This document shows positions 44,180 through 53,762 of a stretch of DNA of 64,000 nt, in pieces (within the stretch, counting starts at the first letter, position 1; every line of letters starts with the position of its first letter). The notes below the pieces were generated by a model. It was not told the origin of the DNA and made no database searches. It was given only the letters and a program-made list of their open reading frames with translations. Both the position numbers and the translations under genes were made by a program. Origin of the DNA: Fistulifera solaris (Eukaryota > Bacillariophyta > Bacillariophyceae > Naviculales > Stauroneidaceae); the NCBI GenBank assembly GCA_030295235.1, contig AP026162.1:434001-498000 (forward strand), written 5' to 3'.

Positions 44180-45869
44180 TTAATTTTGCCCTTGCTTTTC
44201 TAGCCATTTTCGTGCGATGGCTTCGCGTAATTTTTTCTTCCTGCCTTATTCTTTTGTTCCGCTGAAACTTTCTCCAGTACGAGCCGTCATCATTTGGATG
44301 TACCACCTCAATGCTCTTCGTCTCCTCGTTTACCAGAACGAGCGCTGTTCCATTTTCTACAACCATGACGGTGCGACCGCCCAATAATTTTTGATTGACG
44401 ACTATTCCCAGCGGCGACAAAGTTTCGGCGTCATACTCCACTAACTGTCCTTGATGCAGCCCAATCACTTTGCCATCCGCCATGTGCCACCAGCAAACCT
44501 TTGAGTTGACGGACGCAGCATCGGCGATGGATCCATCTGGCGTCTCAAGGTAGCATCTGTAGAAGAAATCCTTTCGTCAGCATAGTTTATGAAAATCCGT
44601 TACAATGAACATTTGTTCTCTGGACTTACCCATCTTCTTCACGCGGCACTATGATTTTCACAATATCATAGGATGTGAGCACTAAGCACAGATATAGAAG
44701 AAATTTTCCCATGAATACTCACCATAGGCTTGGAACCAATTGTCGCGATCCGCCTCCTCAACCGGCTGATTCCATTTCATTTCGTCTGTTTCGAGATCGA
44801 TTTCCACATCGAGTCGAACATTGACATCATCGGGCGTGCTCAGATGATGATTAATACTGTAGATCCGCAGGCGTTGTTCATTTCCTTGAACAAGTCTAGT
44901 TTGTCGATTCCCATCGCGAGTGCTGACAGGCCCCATGACTCCAACTTGAACGAATGTACACGATCCTACTTTCGAAATCGAATCCGGATAATCATGGGAT
45001 AAATGAAAATGCCCCGAGAACCACAGTTTGATTTGTGGATTGTCTTTTATTGTCCGAATGAATACATTTCGGTTATCGGAGCAGTGATTTAACCAAGCAC
45101 AACCGTTCGTGACGTGTACGTTTTGCAAAACTCGCAAGCCACTCCCCATAACAGGAGCATGCGAAGCTACAAGAATCTTCCATCCCTCGGACGCCGGATG
45201 CTCCTCGACTGTTTGAAGGAACCATTGTATTTGATCGTCGTCAATGTGGACTTCGTGCGAAGAATAAGGCGCATCGCGGAAGCGAACCGTCGACATTCCC
45301 AACAATACCGTCTTTTCACCGATGTAGCGCTTACAGTATGGTGTTTCGAGGTTAAAGCAATCCATCCAAGCTTTTAGATTGTCTTCATCAGACGCAAATT
45401 CGTCGAGTCCTTCCAAATCATGATTCCCTGTGACCAGATTGTAAGGCATTTGAAAACCATCAAAAAATTCCTTGGCCATTTGGAAACTGAGAGTCGTTCC
45501 AGCATCGCCCGGTTCATGTCGTATATCTTTTCTACCCAAATCACCAAGTGATACCATGAAAGTATTGAGCCAGTCTCCTTGCTGTTTGTACTTCCAAAGC
45601 AATTCCAGTTGCTCGGGCGATAAATCCCCAGCACGAGCGTCTTGCAAGCAGTCGATTGTTTCTTTCACCGACAGGGAGGAAGGTGACATTAACGATAGCT
45701 TCTGACACGCATTCCAGCAATCCTGTCTCGCTTGATGATGGCTTGCCATATCATCTTCCATGTGCAAGTCTCCCAGCACTAGCAGATTCCATGTATCCCG
45801 GATCCACGCCGACGGAGTAGCTAACGCATGCGCCGTGTGCACACACAAGAGGAACGCCAACCCAAGCAT
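44180..45869 (-). CDS. Secreted or ER calcineurin-like metallophosphoesterase, spliced
   Basis: Exon 1 runs from the ATG at 45869 to 44723. A signal peptide (MLGLAFLLCVHTAHALATP) precedes the phosphoesterase motifs: LVLGDLHMED (DxH), SLGDLG (GD), VTGNHDLEG (GNHD), ILVASHAPV and FSGHFHLSH (GHxH). The exon does not end naturally at the TAG 44682. A GTGAGT donor at 44722 can splice to an acceptor ending at 44649 (74 nt) or 44682 (41 nt), both in frame. After a second intron (44557-44629), the product continues GCYLETPDGSIADAASVN…VCWWHMADGKVIG. One fewer A at plus T6 44231-44236 gives an end LREAIARKWLEKQGQN at 44180. Without it the frame runs to 44085, into REV1. Total about 513 aa. The substrate is unknown. 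Its 5' flank holds the locus-2 palindrome array. Confidence 0.8.
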
Positions 45870-46024
45870 TGTAATAGGATAACAGAGTCTTTTTTTGTAA
45901 AGGAATAAAATACGATATTGAGGATGCCTTTTCTTGTAGTTGAACGCAATAAAAAAATAATGCAAACGTGCGTGTCTTGTTCGCGAAGCGCCTCCGTGAC
46001 TGTGAAAGGGTGCTGTGTTTTTCG

Positions 46025-46540
46025 ACAAACGCAGAGCGTCTGTGTGATTTCCAGAAAATCTGGAAATCGCGATCTCGTCATTCAGAAATTCTGTTTGAGT
46101 GGTCCAGAAAGTCTGGACCAGGTGTTTTCATCTCGCAGAGGTTCGGTGCTGGTTCCCAAAATCTTGACATGGTGTTGTGGATGATACAGAAACTCTGTCT
46201 TGAGGATTCTCTCTAGAAAGTCTGGACTCGGCGTTTGTCAAGGAAAAAGCGATCTCGTCATTCAGAAATTCTGTTTGATTGGTCCAGAAATTCTGGACCA
46301 GGTGTTTTCATCTCGCAGAGGTTCGGTGCTGGTTCCCAAAAATCTTGACATGGTGTTGTGGATGATACAGAATTCCTGTCTTGAGTCTCTCTAGAATTTC
46401 TAAACTCGACGTTTGTCAACAAACAGCGCGTCTGTGTGTTTTCCAGAAAATCTGGAAATCGCGATCTCGTCATACAGAAATTCTGTTTGAATGGTCCAGA
46501 AATTCTGGACCAGGTGTTTATCTAGCAGATGTTCGGTTTT
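46025..46540. repeat. Repeat array with palindromes (family A, locus 2)
   Basis: A unit of about 180-212 bp is present about 2.5-3 times (GATCTCGTCA blocks at 46071, 46251 and 46463). It carries inverted repeats: GGTCCAGA-AAG-TCTGGACC (46101-46119), GGTCCAGA-AAT-TCTGGACC (46281-46299 and 46493-46511) and TTTCCAGA-AAA-TCTGGAAA (46048-46066 and 46440-46458), plus smaller CAGAAATTCTG sites. The core CCAGA-AAA-TCTGG is the exact reverse complement of the locus-1 core. It lies between the metallophosphoesterase ATG (45869, minus) and the cytidylyltransferase fusion gene (46912, plus). Confidence 0.93.
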
Positions 46541-46911
46541 CTTCGTAGTAGCGCTTAGCAAGCTTATAGAACGAACGGAGCTAGCTAAACAGTCAGGCTT
46601 GGAAGAAATCTAATAAAGACTGATTTTTGCTTCGATCGATAGTAAAACGAGTAACAAACTTTTTTGATTCATGACTGAAACAATGCAGTCGTGAGAAAAA
46701 GTAAAATACTCTCGGGTCTATAATGAACTTTTCAGATTAGAGACAAAGACTTCAGTCCGTCCGCCCATCCGCGCATACTCACCTTTTTCCCCGCGCATTT
46801 TGAAAAAAAAAGCAATGCGACGCATGCAAAAAGCAACGAACAAGAATTGTTTGAGAGACACATGAGAATTCGTTTTACTTTATCAATAAACCCTCGTCCT
46901 ACACATCGAAA

Positions 46912-48465
46912 ATGAGCTCCTCCGTTTCTTTAAACGGAAACGGTAGTAGCCATCATGCCGACTTTGGCAAAGCAATACTTGCTACGGAAGGCTGGCTCGA
47001 ACTTTTTCTCACACCCGCCGAGAAGTACAACTTTAGCAAGTGGAATGAGGTCGTCAAAGACAAGTCATTGGTGCATTCTTTTACACGCAAGCTCTTCGAA
47101 TACCTTGCAAAGTATCTTCCTGATAACTTGGCGCCGACCTTGCTGACATTTTCGGGACTCGTCTGCCTCAGTCAAACGTGGTATTTGGCGTACACGTATC
47201 AACACATTCATCCGACTGCTTCAACGTGGTTTTCTATGATCGGTATTACGATCTTCTTCGTCATTAGTTCTCTCTACGGCCCTCATGCTGATCTCATGCG
47301 ACAACATACGTCTCTCTCGGATCTCTTCAAGTACGCTTGCGATTCGGCGAGTGCCGTGTTTCTCACTCTATTAACCGTACAATCGTTGGGAGGGGACACG
47401 TTAGAACTGCAATGGTATGCCGTACAAGCAGTGCAGCTCGTCTTATTCTTGAAGCACCTATCGGCGTTTCGGCGAAAGGCGGGGTTGCGGTATCATTTGG
47501 GGGCTGGACCGGGCGAGGTTTTGGTCACTTGTGTCGGTTGCTTGGCCTTGCGAGCGATTTTCGGCCTCTCGCTTCTCAAGGAAATCGTCGGTAGAATATG
47601 GGACGCTTACAGTCCAGTGGAATTGACGGGAAATGAATGCATGCGCATTCTTTATTACGGTCTTCTTGTCAGCAGCCTGATCAATTCGTACTTTTTGAAA
47701 AGCGGCTGGACCAAATTCGGGCTCTTGACGAGTCTCAGTATGCGTTTAATTCCCGCCTTATTACTCCACTTCGGTATGGAACCTTCCCCCTTGACGACAG
47801 CGGACGTGATCTGCGACGGTCTTTTCATGTCGGTCCTTACTACGGATATCGCCTTGGCGAAAATGGCTGGTCGTGAATTGCATCCTTGGGTCGTGCTTAT
47901 GAGCTTGGCAGCCGTGCTCAGTCATAGCATCATCTTGACGCTGGTGTCTATCTACTTTGTCGGTGTCTTCTCCGATCTTTGCTTTTACTTGAACTTGCCG
48001 TTGCTCACCGTTTGCCGCAATGTATACTGCGACGGTGTCTACGATCTTTGCCACATTGGGCACAAGCGGGCCTTTCAGAATGCTCTACAACTAGGAAATC
48101 GATTGTTTGTGGGTGTGGTCGGCGATAAAGATGCTTCGGAATACAAGAGACCGCCCATTATGAGTGCGAAGGAACGATGCGCCGAAGTTGAGGCATGCAA
48201 AGCTGTTACAAAAGTGATACCAGATGCTCCTTGCTTTGGCCTGACGCAAGAATTCTTGGACGAACACCAGATCCACGTAGTTGCATTTGGTGAGGAGTAT
48301 CTCGAAAAATACCCCGACCCGAAAGATGATCCGTATTATGGGTATGTTCGGCAGATAGGAATCGGTGTCCCGGTGCCTCGTACTCATGCTTTGAGTACCT
48401 CGGATCTAATCTCAAGAATTCAGAAGATCTCGGCAGATTCCCTCAAGAAGAAATCTCCAACCTAG
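46912..48465 (+). CDS. Fusion: CDP-alcohol-phosphatidyltransferase-like membrane domain + cytidylyltransferase
   Basis: An intact 517-aa ORF. Residues about 60-360 form many hydrophobic helices laid out like choline/ethanolamine phosphotransferase (LPDNLAPTLLTFSGL), but the signature DGxxAR…GxxxDxxxD is degraded to LYGPHADLMR…SDLFKYACDS. Residues about 368-515 are a cytidylyltransferase: VYCDGVYDLCHIGHKRAF (HxGH at 381-384), VVGDKDASEYKRPPIMSAKER, and RTHALSTSDLISRI in place of RTxGISTS. That domain should make CDP-choline or CDP-ethanolamine from CTP. The membrane part may only anchor it. Membership of the phosphatidylcholine/ethanolamine (Kennedy) pathway follows; which alcohol is unknown. 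The ATG at 46912 is first in frame. Confidence 0.85.
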   Translation: MSSSVSLNGNGSSHHADFGKAILATEGWLELFLTPAEKYNFSKWNEVVKDKSLVHSFTRKLFEYLAKYLPDNLAPTLLTFSGLVCLSQTWYLAYTYQHIHPTASTWFSMIGITIFFVISSLYGPHADLMRQHTSLSDLFKYACDSASAVFLTLLTVQSLGGDTLELQWYAVQAVQLVLFLKHLSAFRRKAGLRYHLGAGPGEVLVTCVGCLALRAIFGLSLLKEIVGRIWDAYSPVELTGNECMRILYYGLLVSSLINSYFLKSGWTKFGLLTSLSMRLIPALLLHFGMEPSPLTTADVICDGLFMSVLTTDIALAKMAGRELHPWVVLMSLAAVLSHSIILTLVSIYFVGVFSDLCFYLNLPLLTVCRNVYCDGVYDLCHIGHKRAFQNALQLGNRLFVGVVGDKDASEYKRPPIMSAKERCAEVEACKAVTKVIPDAPCFGLTQEFLDEHQIHVVAFGEEYLEKYPDPKDDPYYGYVRQIGIGVPVPRTHALSTSDLISRIQKISADSLKKKSPT

Positions 48466-48880
48466 GCAACTTTTTGGAGCTAAAGCTTGTTGCTGAGAAT
48501 GAACGCGAAAAGGAGAAGATGCTGGCGTAGGTATGCCTCTTGACGCTGCATCGCCAGATGCTGAAAGCGACTTTTTGTCGAGAACGAAGACGATAGAATC
48601 AAATCTAATAAACATCACGATTTTGGAAGCTTGATTCTAGGGAGATGGCTGTCATCGTAATTCGACTTCTTCATCGAACGAACAAACACACGTTGAAAGT
48701 GTCAAGCATTCGCAGCATATTTCTGGCTTCCCAGGCACAAATCTCAAGTAATCATTTCCAACAGACTAGTTAAAGCTAATTGATGCATCTTGTTTATGTC
48801 TTTGCAATGAAGAGACGATGGAAGAAGGGTAGGCTCAACAGAACCTGCATTTGTTCGAGTTCCGTAAAAAAGCCGATCGT
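48466..48880. other. Intergenic region
   Basis: About 415 bp between convergent genes (fusion gene and eS30). No credible ORF; presumably two 3' UTRs. Confidence 0.4.
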
Positions 48881-49084
48881 TTATTTCATCTTATCGGCAT
48901 TGCTATTGGGTCCCACTCGCTTTCCGCCCATTCCGGTGGCAACATTGACATATCGTCGGTTGTATTGAAGACGTTTCTTGGCGCGTCCACGAGGCAATAC
49001 CTTCTTGTCCTCCTGCTTTTCCACCTTGGGGGTTTGTCCCTTTACTTTACCAGCGCGAGCCAACGAACCGTGAACCTTTCCCAT
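48881..49084 (-). CDS. RPS30: 40S ribosomal protein eS30
   Basis: A 67-aa basic protein beginning [21 protein letters not shown], with [24 protein letters not shown], diagnostic for eS30. It lacks the ubiquitin-like (FUBI) extension found in animals and starts directly with Met-Gly-Lys, as in yeast. Complete at both ends with an ATG at 49084. No intron within the CDS; one could lie in the 5' UTR. Confidence 0.95.
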   Translation of the reverse strand: MGKVHGSLARAGKVKGQTPKVEKQEDKKVLPRGRAKKRLQYNRRYVNVATGMGGKRVGPNSNADKMK

Positions 49085-49679
49085 TTTCAATAAGTTTATT
49101 AAATCACGACTATAAATGAAGCAAAAACGAAACGAAAGATTTAATCGTGAGAAATAAGATTCACAAAACAAAGTTGCACCGCGACAAAAAGCATAATATA
49201 TCGTTCGATTGTATTTCCCGTAACCCGCGCTGCCCCACTAAAATAGCTAGGTTTTCTACACCACGCGTGGCTTAAACCAACAAGTTCACAAGGAGTTCAG
49301 TCGTCATGGTTGCTTACCTTCGGCTTTTTACCTTGCAACTGTTTCCAATTTTTGCTGCTGCAATGGAGAACCGTCGCGTTTTAGTAACAGCGGTAAATCG
49401 TTACCGTCTTTCCTTCGTCCGCAAATTCAGTTTTGGTGCTCCCTCACAATAGGGTGTAACAGTAGTCTCGTGCGATCTCAAATACCAATACGAAAACCGC
49501 TACGATACGTATGCCCTTTCTTTATCCCTAAACCTTACCGAGAAAAAGCAAATGCACCCCATTGCGACGCAAATAAAAAACAACACTCTGCATCATAAAC
49601 ATTCGTGTCAACATCCTTCGCCTACTCAAGTAATCTTGTTTACAATTTATACTTCGTCTCTAATAACTGAAAGAAAAGC
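49085..49679. other. Intergenic region between divergent eS30 and bS16 genes
   Basis: About 595 bp serving two ribosomal-protein promoters. Nothing specific could be assigned. Confidence 0.4.
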
Positions 49680-49997
49680 ATGGTGGTACGCCTTCGTTTG
49701 CAGAGGTTTGGAAGAACGCACTCTCCGTTCTATCGGATGGTGGCGGCTAACAACAAAGCACCGCGCGATGGGAAGTTTCTAGATATTGTCGGCACTTACA
49801 ATCCTATCGCGAACCGCGATGGCGTCAAGGAAATTCGACTCAAAACAGATCGACTCAAATACTGGCTCTCGGTTGGCGCACAGCCTAGTGATCGAGTGTC
49901 CTGGATTTTAGGAAAATTTGGAATATTGCCTCCTCCGCCGAAGAAATTCAGTCCACAAAAGATGGTTCCCAAGTCAGAACGCGAAAAGAAAAAGTAA
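49680..49997 (+). CDS. RPS16: Organellar 30S ribosomal protein bS16 (probably mitochondrial)
   Basis: A 105-aa bacterial-type S16: VVRLRLQRFGRTHSPFYRMVAANNKAPRDGKFLDIVGTYNP, LKTDRLKYWLSVGAQPSDRVSWILGKFGILP. The C-terminus is basic (KMVPKSEREKKK). It starts right at the domain with no cleavable signal peptide, so mitochondrial import by an internal or uncleaved signal is most likely. Diatom plastid genomes usually encode their own rps16, which also argues against plastid use. Confidence 0.92.
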   Translation: MVVRLRLQRFGRTHSPFYRMVAANNKAPRDGKFLDIVGTYNPIANRDGVKEIRLKTDRLKYWLSVGAQPSDRVSWILGKFGILPPPPKKFSPQKMVPKSEREKKK

Positions 49998-50044
49998 TAA
50001 AAAAGACTAGCGGATTTGGTTATAAGTTTCCTGTTCTTGCCCGA

Positions 50045-51553
50045 TCATGTTGATAATGGTGCCGTTTCTCCACACGGACTGATCGTTCCGCAAACCGGAC
50101 ACCGGACAAGTTCGTATCGACTCGAAATTTGCAGCCTCTGACAGCAAGCTTGACAGCTGACAACCTGAATTGGAAAATGAGGAAAGGTCCGACTGTACCA
50201 GCCTGTGTAAAGTTCTTTATCCTGAAAGGACAACTGTTCTGCGCCTTCCGAACCACTCGGATCAATAGCCCCATTATTTGCACTTTCATTGAGTGAAAGA
50301 CTTTTGTGAAGAGCCTCTCGAGTTGGAACACGACTCTCGTAGTATTTTGTAGAATCAGCTTCGTCTGCTTCGTCAATTAAGCTGATTCTCGTGCCGTCCC
50401 TGCGGTTTTCGTTGTGACCTATATGCGAGCCTTGGACCGCTCTGCCTGAATCAATAGTCTTTTTATTGCCTTGGTGCAGTTTCACGTCCTGATCGCCGGT
50501 AAAGTTGTCGCCGTGTAATCTGGTGCCTAGTGATTGTTCATTATTGAGAGATATTCTTCCGTCAGAATCAAATGAAGATCGACCTGATTGATTACCACGA
50601 TCCACGCCGAATGGTTGAAACGATAGAGTTACATCCAACGTAGCTTCACGCGGCGGTATTAGGTTTTGCTGATTGGTCCTTCTAATTGCGGGCGGCTGAA
50701 ATCTGGTGTTCTCTTCAAGAAGTGCGTTGCTTTGATTATTCGGTGACCGAGAAGTTGTCATGTTCCGTGCTTCTTCAAAACTACGCATTTGTCCTCTATA
50801 TCGATCATTTCGTAACTCGTCGTTATCCCCATGTGTAAGCGATGGTGTACCAGAAATTTGACTTAGTAAATTCATTCCTTCATTGTCGAGCTGTTTATGA
50901 AAGCGACGGGATACGGACCACGATCCATTCAACACGTCATGCAGTTGCCTCGCCAGTGTTTCATCGGTGTCCTGATCTGAATGTTGACTCTTCGATTCGC
51001 CCTTTTCATTTTCCAAAAGCATTTTTATTATTTCCGCTGTGGTTTGTGCCGCAAGCTCGGGTGGAAGAATAAACTCATTTTCTACCGTTCCTTCGAATGG
51101 CGACTTGTTCGATCTGCCCTGTTCAAAGTTCTGCAGAGGTTTCGCTGGAGTTGTATCCGATTTCGGGCTGGACGGAAGCATATCCGAGTGCGACGAAGAA
51201 TCCGACAAAGGCTTTCTTGAAAAGTAATTCCTAGAGATGGGCTGCCGAAATACACCTTGTGGGTAGGCCGCTGGTTTTGTGTCATCGGCCGAGTTCACGG
51301 AAATACTTCGAGCCAGCTCACTAGTTTCAACATTATCCTGGAGACCGTTAATCAAAGACAGTGCTTCTTCGGCGTGTTCTTCTTGATATCGTATCATTTC
51401 CTCATATAAAGACAAAGTTGGTTGACGCGCTGCAGCTGCAGTGGGTGCTGGAATTTCATTCGTATTCGACGTTGACTGTATTTCCGACATGCTTGCGATG
51501 AGCACTTCTGAGTCCTGCTGTTCGAGCTCTATCGGGTCTTCGCCTACGTCCAT
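50045..51553 (-). CDS. Large disordered protein with C-terminal zinc ribbon
   Basis: A 502-aa ORF from the ATG at 51553. Most of it is Ser/Asn/Gln/Asp-rich and likely disordered, with short helical patches (LYEEMIRYQEEHAEEALSLIN, AEIIKMLLENEKG). The C-terminal 45 residues hold VVSCQACCQRLQISSRYELVRCPVCGTISPCGE, a CxxC…CxxC ribbon that resembles the LSD1-type zinc ribbon of plant and algal transcriptional or cell-death regulators. No signal peptide or membrane helix. The exact role is unknown. Its 3' end faces the bS16 gene, 47 bp away. Confidence 0.6.
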   Translation of the reverse strand: MDVGEDPIELEQQDSEVLIASMSEIQSTSNTNEIPAPTAAAARQPTLSLYEEMIRYQEEHAEEALSLINGLQDNVETSELARSISVNSADDTKPAAYPQGVFRQPISRNYFSRKPLSDSSSHSDMLPSSPKSDTTPAKPLQNFEQGRSNKSPFEGTVENEFILPPELAAQTTAEIIKMLLENEKGESKSQHSDQDTDETLARQLHDVLNGSWSVSRRFHKQLDNEGMNLLSQISGTPSLTHGDNDELRNDRYRGQMRSFEEARNMTTSRSPNNQSNALLEENTRFQPPAIRRTNQQNLIPPREATLDVTLSFQPFGVDRGNQSGRSSFDSDGRISLNNEQSLGTRLHGDNFTGDQDVKLHQGNKKTIDSGRAVQGSHIGHNENRRDGTRISLIDEADEADSTKYYESRVPTREALHKSLSLNESANNGAIDPSGSEGAEQLSFQDKELYTGWYSRTFPHFPIQVVSCQACCQRLQISSRYELVRCPVCGTISPCGETAPLST

Positions 51554-52182
51554 TTTTCAGCAGCAATCGATACACATTCAGCAATTAAAAAATAAAATAG
51601 AGTAAATTTTCGCTTTCTTTCCGACGTAAATACCAAAAGGCAAGCGATGAAAAGAGAAACAAAAAGGAAATAATAATCATCGCATCGTCGGCCGTCGTCG
51701 TTTTTCAGCATACAGCATGACTGTGTGCCAAGGTGTACACTCGTAGTAGTGGTTCGTGGTTCTGTCTTTTACGACGTAACCATGTTTTAGAATATAAAGT
51801 ATATAGAGGCCATGAGTACAGTTGCAGTACCGAAAAGGCTTGACTTTTCAATAGCGCGTTTCATGCGTACTAAGGTTACTGTACGAAAGCGAACTCCAAC
51901 TATAGTCCAATAAAGTAGTCGATAAAGAATGCAGAACGCAGAACACACTTCTTTCAAGAATGACCATGACCGCGCCCTGCGCCGCCACCCGCCACCGGAA
52001 ACAAGAAAAAGCGCCGCAACCGTCGTCACAAAACGAAGAGGAAGATGCAACGAAGCCACCATAAGCTTGACGCCATTGTATTTATCAAATAACCGAGATT
52101 CTCGCACACAGCACCGAATCCTCTACACTACAGGAAAGCAGGAAGTCATCGCATTTGAATTGCTATTGCGAAAATACACACC
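51554..52182. other. Intergenic region between divergent Zn-ribbon and LRR genes
   Basis: About 630 bp. Short ORFs here lack credible composition. Nothing specific. Confidence 0.4.
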
Positions 52183-53633
52183 ATGAGATTGAACCGAAAT
52201 CTCCGCCGATTTTCACAGCCTCTGAGTATCATCAGTAAGTAGCAAGACCGCATCGAGAAACACATGCTTGTGCTCGGCTCTCACGTTTTTGAAACATAGC
52301 TTGTACCGACAAACTGATCCAGAATGATCCTGGCTTTGTTGAATTATCTCTTGAACGATTAGGAGAAAACTTTGACTTGGATGATTTTGTCTATGCCATC
52401 AAAGCGAATCGGACTGTCAAACACGTCTGTTTCTCCGGTACTTTTGTTCGCGAGCTACAATCAGATCAGTGGAAAACAATGCTCGAGGCAGTGGGACACC
52501 TATCGACTTTGGAAGAGCTTCAAATTTGGTGTTCCACCATTCCGATTGGCGTCTTTCGCAAGACCATTGAGTCTGCTAAGGTACTCCGAAAAGTGTATTT
52601 CTTTCGAATCACCTTGTCAGGTACGCAAGCGGAATTCGATGATTTCGCAGCAACTTTGAAAGACCATCCAAGTCTTCGCGACTTTAGAATCGGCGGGTTC
52701 CAGACATCGGATGAAAACATCAATCTAGATTCGGTGGTAGAAGCATTCGCCGAAATGCCAGCACTCGAAGTCGTTAGTCTACAGTTGACAGGCTTTCATG
52801 AGTCAGTCCCATTCTCTGGCAACTCGCTGGCTCGGCTTTTTCAGTCAGAGAGCTTGAGTGACCTGTACTTGTCGCGCCTCGGACTCGTCGCAGAGCATTT
52901 CGATGTTATAGTACGCGGCATGACCGAGAACGAGAATTTGCGTGTTCTCGACCTCTTTGGTAATAATATAAGTAATGAGCACGTTGTCTCTATGGCAGAG
53001 GCGCTGGCTCAAAATACGGGACTCGAGACTCTTGTATTGCCATGTCCCGCCGAAGATCTGAGCGTCGAAAGCTGCAAAGCTATCTCACAGGCTTTGCAGG
53101 TAAACAAAACGCTGGTCACACTCAACCTACCCCGCAGTATACTTACCGATGAGGGATTGACACACATAGCTGAAGGACTCACGGTCAACACAACGTTAAA
53201 GAAGATCGAAGTTGGTGTCAGCAAATCCATCGGCGGAAAAGGAACCGACGCGCTCGAGGAGATGTTAGAAAAGAATTATGAACTCCAGCGGTTAGTTGTC
53301 TCGAGCGCAGAAAAGGGAGTAAAGGAAAAGGTTGAGTTTTATATGCGTCTGAATGAAGTAGGCCGAGGTTCCTTGCTTCGAGATGGAAAGGCTACTAGAG
53401 AACAATGGGTTGAGATGCTCTCGACGGTAACCAACGATCTGGACTGTCTCTTTTACTTCATATCAATGAATCCTGCTTTATGCCAGTTTGCTAACACACA
53501 GGGAGCCGATGTGATTATCACGGAAGAGTTTAGACCCAAGCGACGACACACGATAGAGCTTGGCAACTACAACTCTGCGGAAGATGAAGCCAACAAATTG
53601 AAAGCCAAGCCGAGAAGAGCGTCTGCATTCTAA
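52183..53633 (+). CDS. Leucine-rich repeat protein (ribonuclease-inhibitor type)
   Basis: Exon 1 is 52183-52234 (MRLNRNLRRFSQPLSII), a 65-nt intron is 52235-52299, and exon 2 is 52300-53633. The product is 461 aa. At least eight RI-type LRRs are visible, such as LEVVSLQLTGF, LSDLYLSRLGL, LRVLDLFGNNISNEHVVSMAEAL, LETLVLPC and LVTLNLPRSILTDEGLTHIAEGL. The repeats end near residue 320, followed by a charged helical C-terminal region with a basic tail (RPKRRHTIEL…KAKPRRASAF). There is no signal peptide. A protein-binding role is expected, partner unknown. The start is the ATG at 52183; without the short first exon the frame has no ATG. Confidence 0.75.
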
Positions 53634-53762
53634 ACTACAGCATTACATAAAGGAAGCATAACTGCTTTATTATTTACGACCATACCTCCGCAATATATGT
53701 AACGACATCACAATTCTATTTTACTAAATGTCACCACTGATTATCCACATAGCCACTATCCA

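Noticed and set aside
44085-44712. Separate small secreted gene starting at the ATG 44712
   Set aside because: It would overlap the preceding same-strand gene; a splice at 44722 joins both into one reading frame and is simpler.
46048-46512. CAGAAATTCTG sites as heat-shock elements
   Set aside because: Heat-shock elements need nGAAnnTTCn with a 2-nt gap; here the gap is 1 or 3-4 nt and the flanking CC/GG is what is conserved.
51929-52186. Small plus-strand ORF of 85 codons
   Set aside because: It overlaps the true LRR start in another frame and shows no protein-like features.
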